64,000 bases of DNA, taken from NCBI RefSeq assembly GCF_042726155.1, contig NZ_JBHXHV010000002.1, forward strand, positions 505,750 through 569,749, read 5' to 3'. This document shows, in pieces, positions 41,237 through 50,400 of the stretch (positions within the stretch are counted from its first letter, which is position 1; every line of letters starts with the position of its first letter). The DNA is from Leucobacter sp042726155. Lineage in GTDB: Bacteria > Actinomycetota > Actinomycetes > Actinomycetales > Microbacteriaceae. The notes beneath the pieces are model-generated. The model was not told where the DNA came from. It did not search any database and worked only from the letters and a program-made list of their open reading frames with translations. The position numbers and the translations under genes are program-made.

Positions 41237-42088
41237 CTAGGCGACTGCGCCGCGTTGCACGAGCTCGCGGGCCAGCTTCAAATAGGCCTCCGAGGCCGCA
41301 TTCGACGGTGCGTAGTCGAGGATCGGCTTTGCCGCGATCTGCGCGTCGGGCAGCTTCACCGTGCGACCGATGACCGTATCGAACACCTTGTCGTCGAACG
41401 TATCGACGACGCGTTCGAGCACCTCGCGCGCGTGCAGCGTGCGCGCGTCGTACATGGTCGCGAGAATGCCGTCGAGTTCGAGCGCCGGGTTGAGCCGGTC
41501 GCGCACCTTGTCGACGGTTTCGACGAGCAGGGCCACACCGCGCAGCGCGAAGTACTCGCAGGCGAGCGGAATCAGCACACCGTGGCTGGCCGTGAGCGCG
41601 TTCACCGTGAGCAGGCCGAGCGACGGCTGGCAGTCGATCAAGATCACGTCGTAGTCGTCGACGACCTTGCGCAGCACACTGCCCAAGATCTGCTCGCGGG
41701 CGACCTCGGTGACGAGGTGCACCTCGGCCGCTGACAGGTCAATGTTTGCGGGGATAACGTCGAGCCCGGGGGTGCCGGTGGTCTGAATCGCGTCGCGCGG
41801 ATCTTTCACCTTGCCGAGCATCAGGTCGTAGATCGTGGGCACGTCGTGCGCCGGTACACCGAGCCCGGCTGAGAGCGCGCCCTGCGGGTCGAAGTCGACT
41901 GCGAGCACGCGACGGCCGTAGCGCGCGAGCGCTGCGGCCAGGTTGATCGTGCTGGTGGTCTTGCCGACGCCGCCCTTCTGGTTGCACATCGCGATGATGC
42001 GCGCGGGCCCGTGGCGGTCGAGCTTCTTGGGAGGCGGAATGATGCGATCGGGTCGCCCGGTCGGCCCCAGTTCGACCTGTTTCGCCAT
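41237..42088 (-). CDS. ParA-family ATPase
   Basis: 283 aa. Deviant Walker A CNQKGGVGKTTSTINLA near residue 37, Walker A' VLAVDFDPQGALSAGLG, and DVILIDCQPSLGLLTVNAL. This is the second, scp-linked ParA copy of actinobacteria, placed upstream of scpA rather than beside parB, so a role with condensin or in chromosome organisation is inferred. ATG 42088 has GGGAGGAG seven bases upstream. Confidence 0.92.
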   Translation of the reverse strand: MAKQVELGPTGRPDRIIPPPKKLDRHGPARIIAMCNQKGGVGKTTSTINLAAALARYGRRVLAVDFDPQGALSAGLGVPAHDVPTIYDLMLGKVKDPRDAIQTTGTPGLDVIPANIDLSAAEVHLVTEVAREQILGSVLRKVVDDYDVILIDCQPSLGLLTVNALTASHGVLIPLACEYFALRGVALLVETVDKVRDRLNPALELDGILATMYDARTLHAREVLERVVDTFDDKVFDTVIGRTVKLPDAQIAAKPILDYAPSNAASEAYLKLARELVQRGAVA

Positions 42089-42121
42089 ACCCGGTCTCCT
42101 CCCGCTCATTGACGTTCCATC

Positions 42122-43051
42122 CTATCGTGCCGCGACTTCCCCAGAACTGCGCTGCGCGATCTCGATGATCCGCGCCACGATGGTGCGCACAGCCTCTCGC
42201 GTCATCGCCTCCGGCCGCGCCAAGACATCGATGTGACGCATCACGGTCACGTCGCGGATCGGGCGCAGCACCACCTCGTCCCGAAACGCCCGCGCTAGGC
42301 CGGTGTGCAGCGGCAGCAGCCCGACGGCGCCCGTGCGAGCGATAACCGCGGCGACGACGTTGAACTCGTTCACGCGGTGGGTGATCTCGATCCGGCGCCC
42401 CTCGCTCGCGGCGAGCGCCTGCACGATCAGGGGTTCGAGCGCGAATCCCTCGTGCGCGGCGACCCACGTCTCGCCGGTGAGTTCGGCGAGACCGACGGTG
42501 TCGCGTTCAGCGAGGGGGTGGTCGCGGCGCAGGGCGATCGCGATGGGTTCCTCGAGCACGGGGATGGCGACGACCCTGTTTGCTGGCCAGGGCTCGGATG
42601 CTGGCGGGCGGTGCGCGATCACGATGTCGTGGTCGGCCGCGAGCCCGACGAACTCTGAGATGGAGACGTCTTCGTCGCGGCACCGCACGCTCGGCCCGTC
42701 TGGGTCGGCGATGCTCGTCGCGATCAGCTCGGGGAACCAGGCGAGCGCGGCGCTGTGAAACGCCGTGACCGAGACCCGCTCCCCCGGCTCGGCGCGGAAC
42801 CCGGTGACGGCCTGCTCGGCGCGCGACATCGCTTCGATGACGTCGTCGCTCGCGGCGGCGAGACGTTCACCCGCCGGGGTGAGCCCGAGCATGCGCCCTC
42901 GGGGCTCGGTGAGTGGCACCTCGAAGCCACGCTGCAGCGCGGCGAGCTGCTGCGAGACCGCCGACGCCGAGAGGTGCAGCGCCGCGGCAACCGCGGTGAC
43001 GGAACCCCGATCCCGCAGCTCTCGGAGTGTGCGCAGATGACGAATCTCCAT
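42122..43051 (-). CDS. LysR-family transcriptional regulator
   Basis: 309 aa. N-terminal HTH in residues 1-60: MEIRHLRTLRELRDRGSVTA then VAAALHLSASAVSQQLAALQ. A periplasmic-binding-like co-inducer domain follows from about residue 92. It is divergent from an EamA transporter across 71 bases, the usual arrangement for LysR control of an exporter. The start at 43051 matches the family. Confidence 0.88.
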   Translation of the reverse strand: MEIRHLRTLRELRDRGSVTAVAAALHLSASAVSQQLAALQRGFEVPLTEPRGRMLGLTPAGERLAAASDDVIEAMSRAEQAVTGFRAEPGERVSVTAFHSAALAWFPELIATSIADPDGPSVRCRDEDVSISEFVGLAADHDIVIAHRPPASEPWPANRVVAIPVLEEPIAIALRRDHPLAERDTVGLAELTGETWVAAHEGFALEPLIVQALAASEGRRIEITHRVNEFNVVAAVIARTGAVGLLPLHTGLARAFRDEVVLRPIRDVTVMRHIDVLARPEAMTREAVRTIVARIIEIAQRSSGEVAAR

Positions 43052-43093
43052 GAAGCAGATCTTACTGACCCTTGAAGACAGTGCCCGTAGTTC

Positions 43094-43104
43094 TTCACGG
43101 TGAA
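43094..43104. promoter_or_regulatory. Possible LysR box between the divergent genes
   Basis: TTCACGGTGAA is an 11-bp perfect palindrome with T and A at its ends, in the 71-bp region between the LysR gene and the EamA gene. It fits a T-N(n)-A type site, but the region is short and no footprint-like second site was seen. Confidence 0.35.
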
Positions 43105-43122
43105 CTGCGGCATCGTCGGTGT

Positions 43123-44088
43123 GTGCCCGTTCCTGCCAGCCGCCGCCACCTGCTCCCCGATCTCGCCCTGCTCGGCATCGCCGCGGTGTGGGGCGGCAGT
43201 TATCTCGCGACGCAGCAGCTCGCGACAACGCTCGGCGTCACCGCCGTGCTGTGCGCGCGCTTTCTGCCCGCGGCACTCGTGCTCGGCGCCATCGTGCTCG
43301 GCCGCCGAGGCCCGAACCTGCGGCGCTCGCTGCGGGCCGGTTCGGTGCTCGGTGGCTTGCGCGCCGCGACGATCGTGCTTGAGACCGTCGGTGTGACGAT
43401 GACGAGCGCCACGAACGCGGGGCTCATCATCGGCCTGTCGATACTGCTCACGCCGGTGCTCGAATCGTGGGCGACCGGGCGCCGCCTCACTCCGGGCCTG
43501 ATTGGCAGCGTACTGCTGGCCCTCGGCGGCATCGCGCTGCTGGTCGGCGGAGACGGATTCGCGAGCGTGAACCCGGGCGACGCGTTGATCTTGGTCGCAG
43601 CGATCACCCGGGCAACGCTCGGGGTCGCCGAGGCGAAGGCTGCGCGCGCCCCGGGCGCCGACCTGCTCGGGCTGACGACAGTCGAGATCGCGCTCGGGGC
43701 CGCGCTGTTTACCGCGGTGGGCGGTGCGCCGCTGCTCGCTCGGCTGCCCGAGTTCACGGCCGCAATGTGGGTTCTGGTGGCGTTTCTCGCGCTCGGCTGC
43801 ACCGTGTTCGCGTTCGTGGGCCAGCTCTGGGCAACGAGCCGCACCTCGGCTTCGCGGGCGGGCCTGATGCTCGGCTCGGAGCCGGGATGGGTGCTGATCA
43901 TCGGCGTCGTCATCGGCGGCGAGCGCATCGGCCCGCTGGGCTGGATCGGTGCCGCCGTTCTGCTCGTCGCGATGGTGTGGGGCCGCCGCGCCGAGCTGCA
44001 CTGGCGGTTGCCCGACCCAGCCGAGAGTACGCAAAAGGACCCTTCAGCAGCTCGGAAACGACCATTCGGGTACTCTCGGCGGGCTTGA
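43123..44088 (+). CDS. EamA/DMT-superfamily transporter
   Basis: 321 aa with ten hydrophobic segments in two EamA repeats: LLGIAAVWGGSYLATQQLAT opens repeat one, and ATSRTSASRAGLMLGSEPGW (T-S-A...E-P) is near the end of repeat two. An exporter of amino acids or metabolites is likely. Possible starts are TTG 43072, GTG 43081 and GTG 43123; the last leaves room for a promoter next to the divergent lysR. The C-terminus is basic and polar. Confidence 0.83.
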   Translation: MPVPASRRHLLPDLALLGIAAVWGGSYLATQQLATTLGVTAVLCARFLPAALVLGAIVLGRRGPNLRRSLRAGSVLGGLRAATIVLETVGVTMTSATNAGLIIGLSILLTPVLESWATGRRLTPGLIGSVLLALGGIALLVGGDGFASVNPGDALILVAAITRATLGVAEAKAARAPGADLLGLTTVEIALGAALFTAVGGAPLLARLPEFTAAMWVLVAFLALGCTVFAFVGQLWATSRTSASRAGLMLGSEPGWVLIIGVVIGGERIGPLGWIGAAVLLVAMVWGRRAELHWRLPDPAESTQKDPSAARKRPFGYSRRA

Positions 44089-44092
44089 AAGA

Positions 44093-44147
44093 GGGGGGCG
44101 GGTGTGTGTGGGTGGGGTGTGGGCGGGATTGGGTTGGGCTTGGGCGG
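44093..44147 (+). repeat. G-run tract with G-quadruplex potential upstream of zapE
   Basis: At least eight runs of three or more G within 55 bases (GGGGGG, GGG, GGG, GGGG, GGG, GGG, GGG, GGG...), on the coding strand 22 bases before the GTG start of the zapE-like gene. It lies in the 80-bp space after the EamA stop. Confidence 0.7.
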
Positions 44148-44168
44148 GCAGGCAGTAGCCTGGGTCGC

Positions 44169-45443
44169 GTGACGCAGAACCTCGACACTCGCTCGACGCC
44201 CGATCGAGCGCTCGTGGACTCAGTGATCGGGGCAGCGTCAGCGCGAGGGTTCACGCTCGATACCGCCCAGCGCGCGCTGCTCGATGACGTGGCAGCGATC
44301 ATGAATGCAGTCGCGAAACCGCAGTCGCCAAGCACACCGAACTCGCCGGCCGCGCCGCACCTCATCGGGTGCTTTGTGCACGGCCCGGCAGGGCGAGGCA
44401 AGACCTGGCTCATGTCCGAGGTGTTCGACGCGATCGACGTGCCGGAGTCTGCGAAGCGACGGGTACACTTCCACACCTTCTTCCAGGAGCTGCAGCGCAG
44501 GTTCGGTGCGCGCATGAGTGCCCGCGATGCTATCGAGCAGACCGTGGCCGAACTGCTCGCCGGCGCTCGGGTGTTCTTCTTCGACGAACTGCACGTGCAC
44601 GACCCGGGCGGGGCCAGCCTGCTGAATCGCTTGATCGCCGAGCTCGTCGAGCGCCGCATCCCGACACTGCTGACCTCGAACTATGAGCCCGAGGGGCTGC
44701 TCGAAAACCCCGTCTTTCACCACGTCGTGGAACCCAGCGTCCGGCTGATCAGGCAGCATTTCGGGGTGCGCAGCCTCGACGGCGGCACCGATTACCGCAC
44801 GACGGCGAGCGTCACACGCGCGGGCTTCGCCTCGGGGCGCTGGATCACCTACGGCCCGACCGGCTCGGCGGCGAGCGCCGCCCGCGCCGCAGGGTTGACG
44901 CCCCCGGACCCCGCCGAATCGGCCACCGTGCTCGACGGGCACCGCGCGCTGCGAGCGCTCGCGATTCGCCGCGGAACCGGCACGACCGGCGGGCCGGCCG
45001 ACAGCGCAATCTACAGCCCCGCCGAAAGCACAACCACAAGCACAGCCGAGGTCTGGTTCGACTTCGCAGACCTGCTCGAGGCTTCGTCGATCGCCGACGA
45101 CTTTCTCGAACTCGCCGCCGACTACGATCGCTGGGTCCTCACCGATGTGCCCCCTCTCTCGGCCGCGAGCCGCGAGGCTCGGCAGCGCTTCGTGTCACTG
45201 CTCGACGTGCTCGTGCACGCCAACCTGCCGCTCACGGTGCTCGCCCGCACCGACCGGGCGGGCCTCGTCGATATCGCGGATCCGCCTCCGGATCTCTTCC
45301 GCACCGTCAGCCGCCTCGCGCTCCTCCAGGACGGCGCCGTGGACTTCCCCGACGGTACGGAGCTCCCCGACAGCACGGAGCTCCCCGATAGCACGGTGCT
45401 CACCGACAGCACAGATCGCCCCACCGCGGGTACAGCGGCCTGA
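44169..45443 (+). CDS. zapE: AFG1/ZapE-family ATPase
   Basis: 424 aa. P-loop CFVHGPAGRGKTWLM near residue 70, Walker B ARVFFFDELHVHDPGGA, sensor-like IPTLLTSNYEPEGLL and the conserved WFDFADLLEASSIADDFLEL block of ZapE. ZapE is a membrane-associated cell-division ATPase in proteobacteria; in actinobacteria the role is less known. GTG start. The C-terminal tail carries three 18-bp units (45354-45407) coding G/S-T-E-L-P-D. Its stop overlaps the next gene as TGATG. Confidence 0.87.
   Translation: MTQNLDTRSTPDRALVDSVIGAASARGFTLDTAQRALLDDVAAIMNAVAKPQSPSTPNSPAAPHLIGCFVHGPAGRGKTWLMSEVFDAIDVPESAKRRVHFHTFFQELQRRFGARMSARDAIEQTVAELLAGARVFFFDELHVHDPGGASLLNRLIAELVERRIPTLLTSNYEPEGLLENPVFHHVVEPSVRLIRQHFGVRSLDGGTDYRTTASVTRAGFASGRWITYGPTGSAASAARAAGLTPPDPAESATVLDGHRALRALAIRRGTGTTGGPADSAIYSPAESTTTSTAEVWFDFADLLEASSIADDFLELAADYDRWVLTDVPPLSAASREARQRFVSLLDVLVHANLPLTVLARTDRAGLVDIADPPPDLFRTVSRLALLQDGAVDFPDGTELPDSTELPDSTVLTDSTDRPTAGTAA
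45354..45407 (+). repeat. Three 18-bp tandem units in the zapE 3' end
   Basis: In-frame units GGTACGGAGCTCCCCGAC, AGCACGGAGCTCCCCGAT and AGCACGGTGCTCACCGAC encode GTELPD-STELPD-STVLTD. Confidence 0.8.
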
Positions 45444-46201
45444 TGCCCGGCCACGGCGGCGAGCAGCCCGGACCGCTCGGCACGCGACTGGCGTGGCGGG
45501 CGACGACCCCTGACGAGGATCGGCGAGCAGCCGCCCACGCCCTCCTTCTCGACCTGCTCGCGACAGCAGGCTCGCACGAGTCTCACGACTCGCACGAATC
45601 TCGCGAATCGCTGCGCATCGTGCGGCAGTGCCCGGCCTGCGGCAGCGACGCCCACGGCGTGCCACTGGCGCGCGCCACGGGCACGGTGCGCGTCGCAGGC
45701 GCGACGGGCGCGGCGCGCACGACCCACGCGGCGCGCCTGCCCCTCGTGAGCATCAGTTACGCGGAGGGGCTCGTGGCGGTCGGGGTCGCGCCGCCGTCCG
45801 CCACCGCGTTCGGCATCGATCTTGAGCTCGACTCCCCCGAGACCCGCATGCGAGTGGCCGAGGCGCTCGGGGACGAGACGGCCGACGTGGCCACCTGGAC
45901 CCGCATCGAGGCCGCGGCAAAAGCACGCGGCACGGGGCTGCGCGGCACGAACCTGAGCGGCACAGACCTCAGCGGCACAGACCCGAGCGGCACAGACCCG
46001 AGCGAAACAGACCCGCACGGCGCGACACACCCCAACGCCGAGCTAGCATTCGCCGAACTGCGCCTCGACCTCACCCCGGGCGGCCACGCCGCGATCCTGA
46101 CGGTCGCTCTCGCCACCGCGCTCGCCAGCCAGCGCACCCAGCCTGCCACACCCGCTCAGCTCGCGGCGGCAACCGGCAGCTCGGGCAGCGCCGTCGCGTA
46201 G
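45443..46201 (+). CDS. 4'-Phosphopantetheinyl transferase family protein
   Basis: 252 aa. The Sfp-type pattern is present: CPACGSDAHGVP early, VSISYAEGLVAVGVA, then FGIDLELDSPE (G-x-D-x-E metal site) and TWTRIEAAAKARGTG, equivalent to the W-x-x-x-E-A-x-x-K motif. It should load the phosphopantetheine arm on a carrier protein; the peptide synthetase 1.3 kb away has one. Five 15-bp units (45941-46015) insert repeated S-G-T-D-P/L after the K-A-x-G motif. TGATG overlap with zapE; the 3' end overlaps the convergent peptidase by 46 bases. Confidence 0.8.
   Translation: MPGHGGEQPGPLGTRLAWRATTPDEDRRAAAHALLLDLLATAGSHESHDSHESRESLRIVRQCPACGSDAHGVPLARATGTVRVAGATGAARTTHAARLPLVSISYAEGLVAVGVAPPSATAFGIDLELDSPETRMRVAEALGDETADVATWTRIEAAAKARGTGLRGTNLSGTDLSGTDPSGTDPSETDPHGATHPNAELAFAELRLDLTPGGHAAILTVALATALASQRTQPATPAQLAAATGSSGSAVA
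45941..46015 (+). repeat. Five 15-bp tandem units in the phosphopantetheinyl transferase gene
   Basis: Units of the type AGCGGCACAGACCCG, in frame, encode RGTNL-SGTDL-SGTDP-SGTDP-SETDP. The copies differ by few bases, suggesting recent expansion. Confidence 0.85.
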
Positions 46202-47472
46202 AGCCACGCCTCAACCAGCGCGTCGAGACGCACCGGGCTCAGCGACTGCGCGAGGGCAACGAAATCGGCCGTCGCGACGAGCCGGTGCCGGTGCGTGCCC
46301 GCCCAGGCCAGCAGCAGCGCGCGGAATGCCGGCTCGCCCATGACGCGGCGCAGCGCTTCAAGCGTGAGCGCGCCGCGCTTGTACACGCGGTCGTCGAACA
46401 TGTCGTCGGGGCCGGGGTCGGCGAGCAGTAGATCCTGCGGCAGGGCGGCCAGTCGCGCGTGGTGCTGAGCGGCGAGCGCGGCGATGGTCGGCCCGCCCGA
46501 TGCCTCAGACCAGATCCACTCGGAGTAGCACGCGAAGCCCTCGTTCAGCCAGATGTCGTGCCAGCGGGCGATGCCGAGGCTGTTGCCGAACCACTGGTGC
46601 GCGAGCTCGTGCGCGATCAGCCGCTGCTCAGCGGGGGCCTCGTGATTGCGCCCGAACGTCGCCATGCCCTGCGCTTCGAGGGGAATCTCGAGTTCCTCCT
46701 CGGTCACGACAATGGTGAGGTCCTCCTGCGGGTACGGCCCGAACCACTCTTCGAACGTCTCGATCATGCGCGGCACGGGCGCGAACGCGCGCTGCGCGGC
46801 TCTGGCGCGGACGGGCGGCGCGATGAGCCGCGCGCGCTCGCCGAGGCGATACTCGGCGTACTCGCCGATGTGGGCGGCGAGCAGGTAGGTCGCGGTCGGC
46901 ACGGAACTCGCGAACCGCCGCGTGGTCTTGCCGGATCGGCCCGTCACCGTTCCGGGCACACCGGTCACGGCGACGAAGAAGCCGCGGTCGGTGGTGAACG
47001 CGATGTCGTAGGTGGCGCGGTCGTCGACGCGGTCGTTGCACGGAAACCAGGTCGGCGCACCCGTGGGCTGCGACGCGACGAGAGCGCCGTGTTCAAGTTC
47101 TTCCCAGCCGAGCTGCCCCCAGCGCGACCGTCTGGGCGCCGGTCGCCCCGAGTAGTCGATGTCGAGCTGCAGTTCGCTCCCCGCGACGACGGTCTCGTCG
47201 AGCCGAATCGTCAGGGCGTGCGCCGTCTGCTTCGCCTGGCGCTGCAGGGCACCGTCGACGCGCACCTTGCCCGCTGTGAGGCCGATCAGGTCGACGCGCA
47301 GCTGATCGGTGTCGGTGAGCACGCGCACGCTGAGGCGCGCGTGCCCGTCGAGCCGGTTCGTGCGCGGCGTGTACTGCAGGTCGAGGTCGTAGTGGGCGAC
47401 GGCGTACCGCGGGTCGCCGCTGGTCGGCGTGTAGGGGTCGCTCACCATCGCCTTTCGCGCCCGCACGGTCAC
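46156..47472 (-). CDS. M1-family zinc metallopeptidase
   Basis: 438 aa. The zinc site is complete: HELAHQWFGNSL (H-E-x-x-H) and WLNEGFACYSEWI (N-E downstream), with the exopeptidase-type QGMATFG equivalent to the G-x-M-E-N motif, here lacking the usual Glu. Shorter than PepN-type M1 enzymes because the C-terminal helical domain is missing. The start is either GTG 47472, overlapping the synthetase stop (GTGA), or ATG 47448. Coupling to the peptide synthetase suggests it trims or degrades that product; this is inference. Confidence 0.82.
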   Translation of the reverse strand: MTVRARKAMVSDPYTPTSGDPRYAVAHYDLDLQYTPRTNRLDGHARLSVRVLTDTDQLRVDLIGLTAGKVRVDGALQRQAKQTAHALTIRLDETVVAGSELQLDIDYSGRPAPRRSRWGQLGWEELEHGALVASQPTGAPTWFPCNDRVDDRATYDIAFTTDRGFFVAVTGVPGTVTGRSGKTTRRFASSVPTATYLLAAHIGEYAEYRLGERARLIAPPVRARAAQRAFAPVPRMIETFEEWFGPYPQEDLTIVVTEEELEIPLEAQGMATFGRNHEAPAEQRLIAHELAHQWFGNSLGIARWHDIWLNEGFACYSEWIWSEASGGPTIAALAAQHHARLAALPQDLLLADPGPDDMFDDRVYKRGALTLEALRRVMGEPAFRALLLAWAGTHRHRLVATADFVALAQSLSPVRLDALVEAWLYATALPELPVAAAS

Positions 47473-50400
47473 TTCGTCGACTGGTAGGCGCGCAACTTGA
47501 GCGCGCGCCAGGGGCCGATGGGGTTGCCGCTCCAGCGCGATCCGACGGGCACGCTCTCGCCGCGCATCACGAGGGAGGCGGGGCCGACCGTCGCGTGCGC
47601 GCCGATCACGGCCGCGGGCAAAATAACGCTGTGGGGGCCGAGTGTGGCCCCGGCAGCGAGTTCGACGGTATCCATGCTCATGATTCGATCATGAAACAGG
47701 TGGGTCTGCACGACGCAGCCCCGGTTCACCGTGGATCCGTCGCCCAGCGTGACCAAATCTGGCTCGGGAAGCCAGTACGACTCGCACCACACACCCGAGC
47801 CGATCGTCGCGCCGAGCGACCGCAGCCACACCGCGAGCGCGGGGGTGCCGGCCGCCGCCCGCGCAAACCAGGGCGCGGCGAGCATCTCGGTGAACGTGTC
47901 ACTGACCTCGGTGCGCCACACAAAGCTCGACCAGAGCGGCGCCTCGCCAGCGCGAATCGGCCCCACGATCGCCCACTTCGCGGCCGTCGTCACGCCAGCC
48001 GCGACCGCGCCCGCCGCGAGCATCACGACGCCCGAGAGCAGCGCCGTGGTGACCGGACCGACCGTCGTCCACAGCCAGGCGAACGCGCCGAGTACACCGA
48101 GGCCGAGCGCCGTCGTAGTGAACACGGCGACGATGCGCCCGAGTTCCCAGAGCGCGCGAGCGATGCGCAGGCCCGCGCCCGGGTGGTACGTGCGGCTGTC
48201 GTCGCCGCCCTGAGCGAGCCGTCGCAGGCGCACCGGCGGTGAGCCGAGCCACGATGAGCCGGCCTTCGCCTTGTTCGGCGCGACCGACAGCACCGCGACG
48301 AGCGAGTCCTTGGGCACTCGGTGCCCTGGCCCGGCCATGCCAGAGTTCCCCAGGAAGGCGCGCTTACCAATGCGCACCCGTCCGATGCGCAGCCAGCCGC
48401 GGTGCAGTTGGTATGACGCGACCATCGTGTCGTCGGCGAGAAACGCGCCGTCGTCGATGCGCGTCATCGCCGGCAACAGCAGCACGGTCGAGGCCTCGAC
48501 GTTGCGCCCCACGCGGGCGCCGAGCATGCGCAGCCAGACGGGCGTAAACAGGCTCGAGTAGATCGGAAACAGAAAGGCGCGCGCCGCATCGAGCAGGCGC
48601 TCGGTCGTCCAGCTCTGCCATCCGACACGGCTGTGCACCGGGAAGGTGCCCTCCGTCAGCCCGATCGCCAGCAGTCGCACGAGCACCAACACCGAGCCAG
48701 CGTAGACGACGCCGGTCAGCAGCGTCGCGGGTACGAGCCAGGCGAGCGCCGCGAGCAGCGCCCCGCCGAGCGTGTCTGCCCCGCGCACCCCAGCCGCGAT
48801 CACGAGCCCGCCGACGGCGAACGAGACGAACGGCAGCAGCGCGAGCACGACCGACGACAGCCCGAACGCGATTCGCCACGCGGGCTGATGCGGCGGCCGA
48901 CCGGCCGGCCACTCGTCTGCGCGGCTCGCCCCGACGCGCACCGCGGGCGAACCCGCCCAGGTCTGTTCGGCTTTCACTCGGCCGAAGACGGCGGATCCGG
49001 GAGCGATCTCGGCACCGTCATCGATGCGCGTGCCGGGTGCGAGCGTACTGCGCGCTCCCACGGTGACGTCGCTGCCGATCCTGACCGCCCCAACCCGCAG
49101 CAGGTCGCCGTCGATCCAGTATCCGGTCAGATCAACCTCGGGTTCGATCGCGGATCGCGCGCCGACCGCCAGTTTCCCGGTGATCGGCGGCAGCGTGTGC
49201 AGGCTCACGTCGGCACCGATCTTCGCGCCGAGCGCTCGGGCGTAGAGGGTGATCCACGGTGCGCCCGCCAGGCCGACGGCGTCGATCTGCTGCGCGAATT
49301 GCTCGGCCAGCCACAGCTTCATGTGCGTGGCGCCGCCGCGCGGGTAGTCGCCGGGGCGCAGGCCAGCGAGCAGCAAGCGGGCGACAGCCGCCGCAATCGC
49401 CATCTTGCCGAACGGCGTCGCGAGCACGAGGAGCGCGATCAGCAGCGCCCAGATCGGTACGCTCGGCAACACCTCGAACCCCGTGGTGAGGTTCAGCACC
49501 GTGCCAGCGGTCAGCAGGTACACGAGCCAGCGCAAACCGCTCGCGATGAACAGCGGCACACCCGCGAGCGTCTGCGCCCACTGGGTGCGCCGCGGCGTCG
49601 GCGCTGGCTCGTGAAAGTCACCGTCGTCGTGCGCCTCCGCGACCGCCGAGATCGCCTTCGCCATCGCGCCGAGTCGGGGCACGTCGTAGATGTCGGCGAC
49701 CGTGAACTCGGACACGCGGGCCCTGATGCGGGAGACGAGTTGCGCCGCGGGCAGCGATCCGCCGCCCAGGTCGAAGAAGTCGGCCTGCGATCCGGGCACC
49801 GGCACCCCGAGCACCGACTGCCACTGCGCGGCCAGCCACTGCTCGCTCTCGCTCAGCCCCTCGGCCAGCGGAGCGTCGACGCCGGGCAGCGGCCACGGTA
49901 GTGCCGCGCGGTCGACCTTGCCCGAGGTGCGAATTGGCAGCTCGTCCACGATCGCGAGCAGCGGCATCACACCCGCGGCGAGCCGACCAGAGAGGTGCTC
50001 GCGCGCGAGGGCGCGATCGAGGGGCTCCTCACCCTCCACGACGAGGTACCCGACGAGCACCGGCACCCCCGCCTCGCTCGCGCGCACGGCGGCCGCGGCG
50101 GCGGTGACGCCCGGCAACTCCTGCAGCGCGTTTTCGACCTCGCCCAACTCAATGCGGCGCCCACCGACCTTGACCTGATCGTCGGCGCGGCCGAGAAATA
50201 TCAGCCCGGTCGTCTCGTAGCGCACGAGATCGCCCGAGCGGTACGCGCGCCCCCACCCGAGTTCGGGCATCGGCGCGTACTTTTCCGCGTCTTTCGCGGG
50301 GTCGAGATAGCGGGCGAGGCCGACCCCGCCAATGATGAGTTCGCCCGACTCCCCCGGTGCTACGCGACGCCCGGCCGGGTCGACGACGGCGAGATCCCAG

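Noticed and set aside
45941..46015. Pentapeptide-repeat protein domain
   Set aside because: Only five units, within a phosphopantetheinyl transferase; better explained as a recent tandem duplication.
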